This document shows positions 1-8,254 of a stretch of DNA of 64,000 nt, in pieces. Below the pieces are notes generated by a model. It saw only the letters and a list, made by a program, of their open reading frames with translations, was not told where the DNA came from and searched no databases. Origin of the DNA: Corynebacterium urealyticum DSM 7109 (GTDB lineage: Bacteria; Actinomycetota; Actinomycetes; Mycobacteriales; Mycobacteriaceae); contig NC_010545.1 in assembly GCF_000069945.1 (NCBI RefSeq), positions 2,294,001 through 2,358,000 on the forward strand, in the 5' to 3' direction. Positions within the stretch are counted from its first letter, which is position 1. Each line of letters opens with the position of its first letter. The translations under genes and the position numbers were made by a program.

Positions 1-488
1 TCAGACCAGCGCGAACGCTCTTCGTCACTAACTTCGTCATCAAGCCGGGGAGCCAACCCGAAGCCGGCCGCATCAGCCTTCCGGTAAAGCCAGCCAATCT
101 GATGCCGGACAGAAACATGGGCCTTCACCTTGCCCCGCCCTCCCTTCCGGGGCTCGGCATACGTCGGGTTGGCCACCAGCTCAAAGCGCCACCGCTGCCC
201 ACGGGTGAGCTTTCCCAGGAACCTGGAGTAGTCCGCAGTCTGCGCAGGAAGCGTGTCCCACCCAGCCTGTTCCACTAGAACCGCGCCCGTCGGCTTCTCT
301 GGGCCCACCACATAAAGCACGTGCTCGTGCTCACCTGGATCCACGCGCCACAGCACTCTGGCGTCCGATTCGTCCAGCTCGGGAGGGAATGCGGCACGCA
401 CCGCGGCGTGCATGCGCTGCGGGTCACTCAGTAGCTTTCGCCCTTCCCTCCGGTGAGGATTGAGCTGAATTTTCGTGAATGTCGTCAT
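1..488 (-). CDS. cas6e: Cas6e/Cse3 crRNA endonuclease (partial, 3' end off the window)
   Basis: Cas6e cuts the repeat stem-loops of the pre-crRNA in type I-E systems and stays on the crRNA as part of Cascade. An open frame of 162 codons begins MTTFTKIQLNPHRR and is still open at base 1, so the C-terminal part of the usual 200-230 residues is missing. The ATG overlaps the cas5e stop by four bases (ATGA), which implies translational coupling. The start resembles the family's N-terminal strand and the segment RFLGKLTRGQRWRFELVANP fits a Cas6e core, but the call rests mainly on position as the last gene of the cas3-cse1-cse2-cas7-cas5-cas6e order. cas1, cas2 and the array would be expected further left. 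Confidence 0.88.
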   Translation of the reverse strand, partial: MTTFTKIQLNPHRREGRKLLSDPQRMHAAVRAAFPPELDESDARVLWRVDPGEHEHVLYVVGPEKPTGAVLVEQAGWDTLPAQTADYSRFLGKLTRGQRWRFELVANPTYAEPRKGGRGKVKAHVSVRHQIGWLYRKADAAGFGLAPRLDDEVSDEERSRWS

Positions 489-1207
489 GCTCGCATCACC
501 GTTTCAAAAAACACGTCACCCGTCGCGGACTTCTCGTCACCATCCGGATTGTCAATCTCCACGTCCTCGGCACGGATCACTTCCCGCCACCCGTACTTTC
601 GGTGCTCCGGGCTGAAGGACACCGGCACGTCCTGGCGGGGAACCGAGCCACCCTCACCGGGGTTGGCATCTCGGTAAATCGCCAAAGACACCTTCTTCGG
701 CGACTCCTTGCGGTGCACCGCGGTGGCGTGCCACGTGTCGTGCGCGCGCAGGGCAGACTCCGCGTCGCCATCCACCACACCGATCACAAGGCCAGGGTGC
801 ACTGGGCAAGACCGGCGACCCATGTACAGCGGGTAAGCGGGTCTGCGCAGGGCCTCCGCCATCTGGTCCAGCAGCTCCCGATCTTCCGATTCCACCGCCG
901 CGACGAACGCCGCATCTGAGAGGAAGTACCTGGTCACGAGGCTGGCGTTTGCTCCCGGGTTCTTCAGCCAGGGCTGCGCCGTCTGGTAGTCCCGCAGCAG
1001 GCTCCCCGACTGATCAACACGCACTGCCATCCGCAATTTGGCCAGGTCCTCCACGCCGTCAGTACGGCGCCGCCCCTGCGCAGCCGCGATCAGCCCCACG
1101 ATGCCGGACTTGGTTGGCGTGGTGGCCGTCGCCCGAACACTGAAGCGGGACTCGTCGCCCCAGGACTGCATGGGACCTTTGAGTAGTAGTAAGAGGGAAT
1201 GAGCCAT
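485..1207 (-). CDS. cas5e: Cas5e/CasD, Cascade subunit
   Basis: Cas5e caps the 5' handle of the crRNA in the Cascade surveillance complex. The 240-residue protein starts MAHSLLLLLKGPMQSWGDES, the typical Cas5 N-terminal strand followed by the P-Q-S-W-G signature; a G-rich segment GIVGLIAAAQGRRR follows near residue 35. Length is normal for Cas5e. The start codon overlaps the cas7e stop by one base (TAATG) and the stop overlaps the cas6e start by four, so these three genes form one tightly coupled translation unit. Confidence 0.93.
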   Translation of the reverse strand: MAHSLLLLLKGPMQSWGDESRFSVRATATTPTKSGIVGLIAAAQGRRRTDGVEDLAKLRMAVRVDQSGSLLRDYQTAQPWLKNPGANASLVTRYFLSDAAFVAAVESEDRELLDQMAEALRRPAYPLYMGRRSCPVHPGLVIGVVDGDAESALRAHDTWHATAVHRKESPKKVSLAIYRDANPGEGGSVPRQDVPVSFSPEHRKYGWREVIRAEDVEIDNPDGDEKSATGDVFFETVMRA

Positions 1208-2337
1208 TACTCATCACCCATGAGCTGATCGATGGCGCCGGCCAGCTGCTCCTTCAGCTCCGGAAGAGTCACCTGGGTCGCGATATCGGTGAACGGCTCC
1301 GCCAGCTGCCCCAGGCCCATGACGAAGGAGGCCTGCGGCTTGAATCCATAGACGTTCTCCACGTCCCGAGCCTCCTGAGCCAGTACCTCGGCACCGACCT
1401 CGCGGCGGCCCTTGTCCTCGGTTGCTTCGACAGGAGCCTCGAAGGCGTTCACCAGGGAGACGGGGCGGGTATCGCGAACCGCGACGTAGACGAGCTCCGG
1501 CAGGGTCTGGTTAGCGAAGGTGTTGATCTTTCCGGTCGGCATCGACGCGATGAAGGCCTCAACGAACTCCACGGCAGCCTGCTTCGCTGCGTCCTCGGAG
1601 TCCAGGTTCTCGGCCAGACCCTCCAGGTTGACGGTGGCGTAGCGGTACAGCGTCGAGGACATCATCTGTACCGTGCCGATCATGCCAGCACCGGTCTCTT
1701 CACCCTCCTCGGCGAGGTCATCGACGGCGGTGAAGTAGTCGAACTCCGGGGCGGAGTCGTGAATCCCGAGTGCGTGGGCGACCTGCACAGCGGCGTCGAC
1801 GTTGTATGCAGCATCGTCGGCAACCATGCGGCCGAACATGGCGATATCCACCGAGTGCTCCTGGTCGAGGATCGCCTGCGCCTCGCGCTTGGTGAAGTTC
1901 TTACCGTCGCGTTCCTGGATCGCCTTCACCGCGTTGTCGATCTGGTGAGCGCTGAGGAACAACAGGTAGCCGGTCTGTGGGTAGGCAACCTCTGCGTCGG
2001 TCTCGTCCTTATCCTTAGGCTTCTTCTCGACGGCCGTCTTAATGCCAGCTGCCTTGAAAAGCTGTTCGGTTCGCTCGATCGCGGTGCCCTGCTCCATGCC
2101 CTGCTCTTCGAGCTGACGTGCAATCTTCTCCGGGAGTCGCTTGGAACGGTCGCCGATGTTGGCGGCGTCGAAGTTTTCGAAGAAGTAGCGGCGAATCGCA
2201 CGCTTCCAGGACTGGGAGGAGACGCGCTGGCGCGGCACGCCGCCAAAGATGGCGTTCTTCGGCACGCCCGTGTCATCACGGTTAATCAGGGACGGCGGCA
2301 GGGACTGGAGAGCGTAGATATCAATGATCTTGGACAT
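1207..2337 (-). CDS. cas7e: Cas7e/Cse4/CasC, Cascade backbone subunit
   Basis: Cas7e polymerises along the crRNA spacer to form the Cascade backbone. The 376-residue protein opens with IIDIYALQSLPPSLINRDD and contains RQRVSSQSWKRAIRRYF, both characteristic of the Cse4/CasC family, and a central GAGMIGTVQMMSSTLYRYA segment. The ATG is preceded by GGAAGGAATCACC, a good ribosome binding site. It lies 48 bp after cse2, the widest gap inside the Cascade block. Confidence 0.94.
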   Translation of the reverse strand: MSKIIDIYALQSLPPSLINRDDTGVPKNAIFGGVPRQRVSSQSWKRAIRRYFFENFDAANIGDRSKRLPEKIARQLEEQGMEQGTAIERTEQLFKAAGIKTAVEKKPKDKDETDAEVAYPQTGYLLFLSAHQIDNAVKAIQERDGKNFTKREAQAILDQEHSVDIAMFGRMVADDAAYNVDAAVQVAHALGIHDSAPEFDYFTAVDDLAEEGEETGAGMIGTVQMMSSTLYRYATVNLEGLAENLDSEDAAKQAAVEFVEAFIASMPTGKINTFANQTLPELVYVAVRDTRPVSLVNAFEAPVEATEDKGRREVGAEVLAQEARDVENVYGFKPQASFVMGLGQLAEPFTDIATQVTLPELKEQLAGAIDQLMGDE

Positions 2338-2385
2338 GGTGATTCCTTCCGGATTAGTGGTCGACGGTGTCGTCGTGGTGGTTGT

Positions 2386-3081
2386 TTAGGACTCTTCGGT
2401 GTTGGCTCGGCCGCGGAATGTACCGTTGGCGAAATCTCGACCCCATCGCAGGAGCACGCCGTTACGCCGGCGGGGGTTCTGCAGGCTTCGCAGGTCCTGC
2501 GCAAGCTGCCCGTAGTCAAAGCCAATCTTCTTGTCTCGCAGCAGCGCAATGAGATTGCGCAGGTGGATCATGCGCGTGTCCTCGTTAAACGCGGACTGCA
2601 TCGCGTCAAACCTCGGTTTGATCGACTTCGATTCCACCGTGGCGTGCAGCCGACCGCAGGCCGCGGCGAAAGACTGCTCCGAGTTATGCACCTGCTGCTG
2701 GGAACTCTGCATGTGCTGGCCGAAAAGAGTGAGTGCATAGAACGCCGCGCGCTCAGACGGGGATGCGTGGTCCGACTTCCCCTGCTCCCTTTCACTCAGG
2801 GGCACGAGCAGTGCCATGAGTACGGATTCCAGCGCGAGGGGGTGGTTCTCCAGCTTGAGGGCTCCCGCCTTACGGAGCTCGGCCAGCGTCCCGCGCGCGT
2901 TTGCTGCCGCAGTGTTCCCACCCGCGAGGTAGTCGCGCTGCAGGATCTCTGCCGTGCGCCCGACCGCAAATTTTAGGTTGGGGCGCTGCTCCGCGGGGGT
3001 GGCCGCCTCCGCCGTTCCAGTGCCCGCCACGTCCGCAGCCACACCGGGTGACGGAGCGGTTGCTTTAAGATCGCTCGCCAT
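2386..3081 (-). CDS. cse2: Cse2/CasB, Cascade small subunit
   Basis: Cse2 forms the inner belly dimer of Cascade and stabilises the R-loop. I place the start at the ATG giving MASDLKATAPSP, because AAGGAGAAGGCA stands directly before it; an upstream GTG at 3099 would add six residues. The protein is then 231 residues, somewhat longer than typical Cse2 because of an Ala/Thr-rich N-terminal extension. The conserved part is helical and basic (EREQGKSDHASPSERAAF; MIHLRNLIALLRDKKIGFDYG). It overlaps the end of cse1 by 17 bases. Confidence 0.88.
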   Translation of the reverse strand: MASDLKATAPSPGVAADVAGTGTAEAATPAEQRPNLKFAVGRTAEILQRDYLAGGNTAAANARGTLAELRKAGALKLENHPLALESVLMALLVPLSEREQGKSDHASPSERAAFYALTLFGQHMQSSQQQVHNSEQSFAAACGRLHATVESKSIKPRFDAMQSAFNEDTRMIHLRNLIALLRDKKIGFDYGQLAQDLRSLQNPRRRNGVLLRWGRDFANGTFRGRANTEES

Positions 3082-4747
3082 TGCCTTCTCCTTCTTCACT
3101 CATCGTTTTCTGTGGGGCGGTAAGGGGTAATTCCTTGTTGAGTTTTCGTTTGAGTTGCTGAAATGCTGTGCCTGCATTGATGACGCGGCCGCCAGAGTCC
3201 TCGTCCAGGAGCCTGCCGATCAGCGCCTTTTGACCCGCTCCGTTTAGCAGATCCTGGGCGATGCCCAGCGCTGCCTCACGTACGGTGTGCTGCCAGGAAC
3301 TCACTTCCTGTGCCATATTCTTCGGATCCAGTCCCCGCAGCCAGTTGTGGAAACGGGGCTCCAGCTGGGCATAGAGGCGGTCGGCGGCATCGACACCGAA
3401 TTCGTATTCTCCGCCGGCAGCCACGTAGAGCTGGCCAGCGAAGGCGCCCACCGCGGTCGCCGCCCGTCCCGTGGCCTCAGCGCTGTTACGGACATCATTA
3501 CGAACCGCGCGGCTCCACTCAGAGTTCCGGAGCAGATGCACTGGAAGCCCGATGGAGGAGCTCACGATTGTGCCGTAAGTGGAGCTCTGCGGGCCATAGG
3601 CCATGGACACAATCTGCAGGTCGAGGACCTCCCGATCCTCGAGGATTCTCGCGACGTTATCGACATTCTCCGGCCTTTTCGGCGGCAGCTCCCGGCTTGA
3701 GAAGCCTGGGTCTCCGTCCACCGCAACAAGGGCATCCAGCGAGCGCCAGGTAGTTCGCTGTTCGTCGTATGGCCGCGGGTAGTAGGCCTCGAAGCCCTTC
3801 TTGGACTTGTTCTTACTGAACCTATACGGAGTCATCGGGTCGCCGAAGACGTTCAGCCCAGCATTCGGAATGCGATCGCCATTACTCACCAGCACCCGGG
3901 TGACCACACCATCTTCGGTGAAGAGCCGGATCCTGCGGGACTGCCACGTCGCCAAGTCCGCCGGCCCCTTCGGCTGAGTGGCTTCCAGGTCCTGAGGCGC
4001 GGCGGTATCGGGCTCGCGCTCCCACACCGGCTTATCCGTCTCAGCGGCAGTGGGAATACAGGACTCCGTGGTGTTCAGCACGAGGGTCTCGAGTAGATTG
4101 GCCCCCCTGATCACAGTTCCACCCGTCAGACCAGACCAGCCCTGCCCGATGGGGTAGCCCCTGCCTCCCTTGACCCGTGGATCCCCCACGGCCCCGGACT
4201 TAATACCCGAGTAGTCGTAAGCCTGGGCATGGATGAGCCAGCGTGCCGCTTCGTCATAGCTGATCGACACTCGGCCTGGCCCGGTGCGCATGGTGAAGTA
4301 GCTATCCTCCGAATCCGGCAAGATCCGGCGGATCTCGTTGCTGGTGTTCTTCGCCGTATGAAGGTCAGCTACCTGCATGAAGGGCACCGTCGGGTCCAGC
4401 AGGTCGAAGCGGTTCTCGACGTCAGCCAGGTACCCGAGCACGACCTCGTCCTTCCCCGTCTCCCGCAGTGTTTCCCTCGTATCGAGGAACCACGTTTCCC
4501 ACTCAAATTTCTTGCGCGACCGTGGGCTCGGGTAACGCCGCACAAAATCGTGGTAGTGCGCCCGCCAAAATATGGCGAGTAATACCCGCAGCACCGCGTA
4601 ATCCTGCGTGGGGGAATCCCCAACGACGGCTAGCGGCTTCGCACTGCCGTCGAACACCTGGCGGATGCTCAGCAGCTGGTTTCCCTCCGCGGTCCGGCAC
4701 TTGATCCACGGTTCATGCACGAGGTTAAAGGTCTCGTTACTTCCCAC
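3065..4747 (-). CDS. cse1: Cse1/CasA, Cascade large subunit
   Basis: Cse1 recognises the PAM and recruits Cas3. The 560-residue protein has the hallmark start FNLVHEPWIKCRTAEG and then the YAVLRVLLAIFWRAHY helix; length is normal. The start is a GTG with AAAGGAG upstream. The gene is separated from cas3 by 163 bp, so Cascade may have its own promoter: an AT-rich stretch at about 4800-4830 is the best location. The end overlaps cse2. Confidence 0.93.
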   Translation of the reverse strand: MGSNETFNLVHEPWIKCRTAEGNQLLSIRQVFDGSAKPLAVVGDSPTQDYAVLRVLLAIFWRAHYHDFVRRYPSPRSRKKFEWETWFLDTRETLRETGKDEVVLGYLADVENRFDLLDPTVPFMQVADLHTAKNTSNEIRRILPDSEDSYFTMRTGPGRVSISYDEAARWLIHAQAYDYSGIKSGAVGDPRVKGGRGYPIGQGWSGLTGGTVIRGANLLETLVLNTTESCIPTAAETDKPVWEREPDTAAPQDLEATQPKGPADLATWQSRRIRLFTEDGVVTRVLVSNGDRIPNAGLNVFGDPMTPYRFSKNKSKKGFEAYYPRPYDEQRTTWRSLDALVAVDGDPGFSSRELPPKRPENVDNVARILEDREVLDLQIVSMAYGPQSSTYGTIVSSSIGLPVHLLRNSEWSRAVRNDVRNSAEATGRAATAVGAFAGQLYVAAGGEYEFGVDAADRLYAQLEPRFHNWLRGLDPKNMAQEVSSWQHTVREAALGIAQDLLNGAGQKALIGRLLDEDSGGRVINAGTAFQQLKRKLNKELPLTAPQKTMSEEGEGNGERS

Positions 4748-4910
4748 CGTTTTCTCCTTTCCCGCTCACTGTCCCACTCCCTGCCTGTTAATCCTGTTCA
4801 TTAATCATTTTTCCGATCTAGCTAATAACCTACGTTGGGGTGCAGACACGGTTCGGTCGGCCCGAAGTGGTGTTCGAACAGCCACACTGCTCTCTCCCCG
4901 TGATCCTCGG
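4748..4910 (-). promoter_or_regulatory. cas3-cse1 gap, probable Cascade promoter region
   Basis: This 163-bp gap is the only sizeable break in an otherwise overlapping operon. Read on the minus strand it holds an AT-rich part (TTATTAGCTAGATC ... AATGATTAATGAAC) about 50-90 bp before the cse1 GTG, suitable for a promoter. A GTTCGAAC palindrome lies further upstream at about 4874-4881. No open frame here looks real. Assignment is by position only. Confidence 0.35.
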
Positions 4911-7736
4911 TCACTCCCTTGGCTTAGCCATGACCTCAAGGCCCAGTTCAGAGCTGTATCGGACCAGGAACCTCCCAATCTCGGCCTCTCCCTTCTCATC
5001 GAGGCGAAGTGCCAACTGCCCCTTGAGAAGGAAGTGCTCCTGCCACTCCGGTGGTGTTTCTTCCTCCAGCTGGGTGACGACCGCGTCGAAGTCCTCGTCC
5101 CAGCGCGTCATCCGAGTCGGGAGCCGAACAGTGCTCATGGCCAGATCCCAGGCCTGCTGGAATTCGGGCGTAACTCCGCTCAGAATCTCCACGGAGTGTT
5201 CAGCGCTCCGCGGGGTCAGGGGTCGGTAGCCATAGTCAGTGATCATCACTGGAATGACCTCGACGGTCGGCTCGCTGTCACGGACCTGTGCCGCACCCCG
5301 TTCCTCATCTCCCAGTGACTGCGCCGCAGCATTAAGGCCACGGAAGAGCGATTCGAACTCCTTCGCATCGGAGGCAGCCGGAACGCGGTACGTTGCGGAC
5401 CGCGCGTGCGCTCGCGCCTCCCGGCTTCGGCTCTCACGTTCTGCCTCTGCCCAGAGCTCAGCCCACTCCTGCGGGATCGCGTGGATATTCCCGTACACCG
5501 CCTCCACCAAGGGGGCGGTGTCGTCCGGCCGTCGGAATCTTTCCGGCAGGTGCAGCAGGGTGGCAAGGAGAATTTTGGGGTCGTAAATCGCCTGAGCTCC
5601 CTTATCGATTTCCGGCACGCCGTCACGGTCCACAACACCGCGGATAAATACCTGCGGTTCCCGCAGCGCTGCCGGCCTGTCCGACGTTGGCCGCTGGTGG
5701 CGGTGAATGCGCCCGATACGCTGAATCACCAGGTCCATGGGAGCCAGGTCGGTGATCAGAACGTCGGCATCGATGTCCAAGGACTGCTCCGCGACTTGGG
5801 TTGCGACCACGATCTTCCGCGCAGGCCTCCCGGCTCCCCGGCGCGCCGCAGGCCCAAGCTCCTCGCGCAAACGGTCCTCGCGTTGCGAGCGCTCCCAAGC
5901 CATGAAGCCCGCGTGGTGCAGCTCAACCTCATCCGGATAGGCCTCGGCGAGCTCCTGGTATGCCTGCTGTGCACGCGCGATCGTGTTGCAAATAACCAGC
6001 GCACAACCGCCCTCAGCGAGTAGCTGATCAAGCAGCGCCCGCAGCTCCACGAGCTCGTCCCCGATGACCTGCAGGCTCGCGTCGAGATTCCGCGGCGACG
6101 GTTCCGGTTCCCAGACCTCGTCTTTCTCCTCCGTGACCACCGTGATCCGCGGGTATGCGGAGGACTCGACCCTCAGCGGTTCACCGCTGTACGCCTCCGC
6201 GAGTTCCTCACGCTGCCGGGTGGGCAGCGTCGCGGTCATGACGATTACGCTCGCCCCGTAGTAGGCGAGCCAGGAGAGGGTGGTTTTGAGGTAGTCGGAG
6301 GTATAGGCGTCGTAGGAGTGAACCTCGTCGAAGATAATGACCTTCCCCGCTAGCGCGAGGTGCCGCAGCATGGAGTAACGCTGCACCAGCGCCAGCATGA
6401 GGACCTGGTCCACGGTGCCGACGACGATATTGGAGAGCAGTCCGCGCCGTCTTCCGCTCATCCACTGGCTAGCAACGACTTTCCCAGCAGCGCCGCCTGC
6501 CTCATCTTCCGCGATTCCTTTGTACTTCAACGCCCGGTAAGGTTCCGCGAGCTGGTTCTTCGAGTGCGCCAGGTACAAGGACGCCACCGTGTCGCCGGTC
6601 GTCCCCTGCGCCCAATTGATAGTGCGGTCGAGCAGCCCATTGGCGGTCGCCATCGTCGGCGCGGCGAAGTAGACGCCCTGGACGCCATCCTCGGCCCCGA
6701 GCTGATGGGCCGCAGCGAGTGCGGCTTCGGTTTTACCCACCCCGGTTTCCGCTTCCAGGATGTACAGCGCTGGCCCCTCGGTAGCCCGTGCAGCCTCGAC
6801 CATGGTGCGTTGCACGCTGCGGGCGCAGAATTCTTCTGGCCACGAGAAGGACCGCCGGAAGAACTCATCGACATCCTCAGCAGGTTCTGTGGGTTTCCAT
6901 GGCAGGGTGATGTCGGTTTTCGCCATGCCACTCTCCAAGCGTTGCGGCATGGGCTGAAGGGCAAGTGGGAAGGCGTCGACGTTGGAGGCAATCCAGTCCG
7001 CGAAGACGACGATGCCGGTGAGCAGCTGCAGCTCCGGAGCTCGAGGTGTGGACATCTTGCTCAGAACCGGTTTAATTTCCGTCAACTCAGCGAACCCGTC
7101 CAGCAGTTCCTTATGGACCGCCCTCCAGGCCTGCGGATAGTCCTTCAGGGCGTCCTCAATATCCCGACGGAGTTTCTCATCTGCCGGAATTCCATGGTGA
7201 GCACCAACGATGGAGCGCAAGCGTCTACGCATAATGCTGGACACCGAGGTCTCCGACTCAAGCCACTCCCCCAGCATCGCAGCGGAGGCCACACTGTGGG
7301 GCATGGCCGGTAAATCGGCCTCTCGATACCCAGTGTCGAGCGGTAGCCCGGCGTCCGAGACTGCGTTAAGCAGGTAGTCATATCCAGGCTTTTTCTCCAG
7401 CAACCGCTGGAAATTGACACTGGCCTTCCCGGAATCATGCAATCCAGCCAGCCACGTCACGAGGCGGCGCAACTCCCCCACGTCAATACCCAACTCGCCA
7501 CTTAGGTCATTCTTTGTCGCATCCGCGACCCAGATATCGAAAACCTCCCCGGCGGTCGCGGCCACATCCGCCAGGTGTTGCGGCAGATTGAGATACTCCC
7601 CCTCTTCCCCAGACTTCGCCCACAGTGCCGCGAGCTGAGGGCTCACTCCACGCAACCACGCATCAAGCTTGCTGATAAAAGCATCGCGCGTGTTGGGAGT
7701 GTTCGAACTCCCAAAGCCATATCCGGGGAAAGTCAT
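4911..7736 (-). CDS. cas3: Cas3 helicase-nuclease (type I-E)
   Basis: Cas3 is the HD nuclease and 3'-5' helicase that degrades DNA bound by Cascade. The 941-residue protein has an N-terminal HD domain (H54; H100-D101 in LHDSGKAS; H180-H181 in GAHHG) and then superfamily-2 helicase motifs: Walker A ETGVGKTEA near residue 330, DEVH at 470-473, MTATLP near 505 and QRIGRIHRH in the last third. All catalytic residues I looked for are present, so the gene looks intact. I chose the ATG of MTFPGYGFGSS because GAGGATTGT precedes it; a TTG 28 codons upstream (7820) also keeps the frame open. It is first in the operon and faces the mini-CRISPR region. Confidence 0.94.
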   Translation of the reverse strand: MTFPGYGFGSSNTPNTRDAFISKLDAWLRGVSPQLAALWAKSGEEGEYLNLPQHLADVAATAGEVFDIWVADATKNDLSGELGIDVGELRRLVTWLAGLHDSGKASVNFQRLLEKKPGYDYLLNAVSDAGLPLDTGYREADLPAMPHSVASAAMLGEWLESETSVSSIMRRRLRSIVGAHHGIPADEKLRRDIEDALKDYPQAWRAVHKELLDGFAELTEIKPVLSKMSTPRAPELQLLTGIVVFADWIASNVDAFPLALQPMPQRLESGMAKTDITLPWKPTEPAEDVDEFFRRSFSWPEEFCARSVQRTMVEAARATEGPALYILEAETGVGKTEAALAAAHQLGAEDGVQGVYFAAPTMATANGLLDRTINWAQGTTGDTVASLYLAHSKNQLAEPYRALKYKGIAEDEAGGAAGKVVASQWMSGRRRGLLSNIVVGTVDQVLMLALVQRYSMLRHLALAGKVIIFDEVHSYDAYTSDYLKTTLSWLAYYGASVIVMTATLPTRQREELAEAYSGEPLRVESSAYPRITVVTEEKDEVWEPEPSPRNLDASLQVIGDELVELRALLDQLLAEGGCALVICNTIARAQQAYQELAEAYPDEVELHHAGFMAWERSQREDRLREELGPAARRGAGRPARKIVVATQVAEQSLDIDADVLITDLAPMDLVIQRIGRIHRHQRPTSDRPAALREPQVFIRGVVDRDGVPEIDKGAQAIYDPKILLATLLHLPERFRRPDDTAPLVEAVYGNIHAIPQEWAELWAEAERESRSREARAHARSATYRVPAASDAKEFESLFRGLNAAAQSLGDEERGAAQVRDSEPTVEVIPVMITDYGYRPLTPRSAEHSVEILSGVTPEFQQAWDLAMSTVRLPTRMTRWDEDFDAVVTQLEEETPPEWQEHFLLKGQLALRLDEKGEAEIGRFLVRYSSELGLEVMAKPRE

Positions 7737-7821
7737 ACAATCCTCACTACTTCCGGTGGTGAACATAACCATAGCTACTTCACAGATCGAAAGCAAGCAT
7801 CTCGAACCCCTTTCTAACAAT

Positions 7822-7861
7822 CCCCAATTTCCCAGTTATTTTTTAAAGTTACGCCCGTAAC
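7822..7861 (-). promoter_or_regulatory. Probable cas3 promoter with palindromic operator
   Basis: About 85-125 bp upstream of the cas3 ATG the minus strand reads TTTAAAAAATAACT, the best -10-like AT block. Just upstream of it lies a perfect 5+5 inverted repeat GTTAC-GCCC-GTAAC at 7848-7861 (as read on the plus strand), where a regulator could cover the -35 region. TTGGG at 7827-7823 (minus) matches the first five bases of the spacer-like segment in the neighbouring mini-CRISPR. No regulator can be named. Confidence 0.4.
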
Positions 7862-7886
7862 CTTCCTGGGGCGTACTCTTGAGCAC

Positions 7887-7986
7887 GCTCCCCGCAGCTC
7901 TAGATCCGGCGGGGATGAGCCTTGGGACATTGGCGAATGCGCCACTTCCCCGCGCTAGCGGGGATCCCCAAGGCTTCTTTTCTTTT
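7887..7986 (+). CRISPR. Degenerate two-repeat CRISPR-like unit with terminator-like end (possible creR/creA-type RNA)
   Basis: Two segments carry the type I-E repeat core. The first (7887-7921) has CCCCGC pairing with GCGGGG and ends GCGGGGATGAGCC, like many I-E repeat 3' ends, but has a 13-nt loop instead of about 4. The second (about 7943-7970) contains TCCCCGC-GCTA-GCGGGGA, the classical I-E stem, followed by TCCCC instead of the usual handle. Between them is a short spacer-like stretch of about 21 nt containing its own TGGCG-AATG-CGCCA hairpin. AGCCTTGGG (7918-7926) and CCCAAGGCT (7967-7975) pair around the inner stems, and TTCTTTTCTTTT follows, as in a factor-independent terminator. It lies directly upstream of cas3. 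It could be a relic array, a Cas-guided regulatory RNA, or a structured leader of gltS. Confidence 0.5.
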
Positions 7987-8024
7987 CGACCCACCCAACC
8001 GCAAAACCTCACTCACACCCACCC

Positions 8025-8057
8025 TTCGATTTCGCATAACGCGCGTTACACCATAAT
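8025..8057 (+). promoter_or_regulatory. Candidate gltS promoter with palindrome
   Basis: CATAAT at 8052-8057 is a plausible -10 element for gltS, about 200 bp before the start codon. A perfect 12-bp palindrome TAACGCGCGTTA at 8037-8048 sits immediately upstream, where a repressor could block polymerase. A further stem-loop, CCCGCTT...AAGCGGG, follows at about 8079-8098 in the presumed leader. Confidence 0.35.
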
Positions 8058-8254
8058 GTGAGACAGCGCACGCCTTCCCGCTTTTTAGCAAGCGGGCGTT
8101 CAGGCAACACTGGTGGAATACCCAGAAACATCGTATTCTTCCCAGAAACGGCGTGATCCACGCCACATCCCCGCCCCGTTCGAGCATGACTCGCCGGGGC
8201 CCGCACTTTTCGCTCGGGAGATCCCCGCGCCGGAAACAGACCCAAGGAGGAACA

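Larger units (their letters stand above)
7737..8254. other. 518-bp gap between cas3 and gltS
   Basis: No credible coding frame is seen here. The gap contains, in order, the cas3 promoter region, the mini-CRISPR unit with its T-rich end, a C-rich unstructured stretch (about 7987-8030), the palindrome and candidate promoter of gltS, and the leader hairpin near 8079-8098. Confidence 0.7.

Noticed and set aside
4870..4890. A possible LexA (SOS) box, GTTCGAAC, between cas3 and cse1
   Set aside because: Only one half of the actinobacterial TCGAAC-N4-GTTCGA consensus is present in the correct spacing.
7887..7986. Reading this region as a normal active CRISPR array
   Set aside because: Only two repeats, both imperfect, and the intervening segment is about 21 nt instead of about 32-33 and self-complementary.
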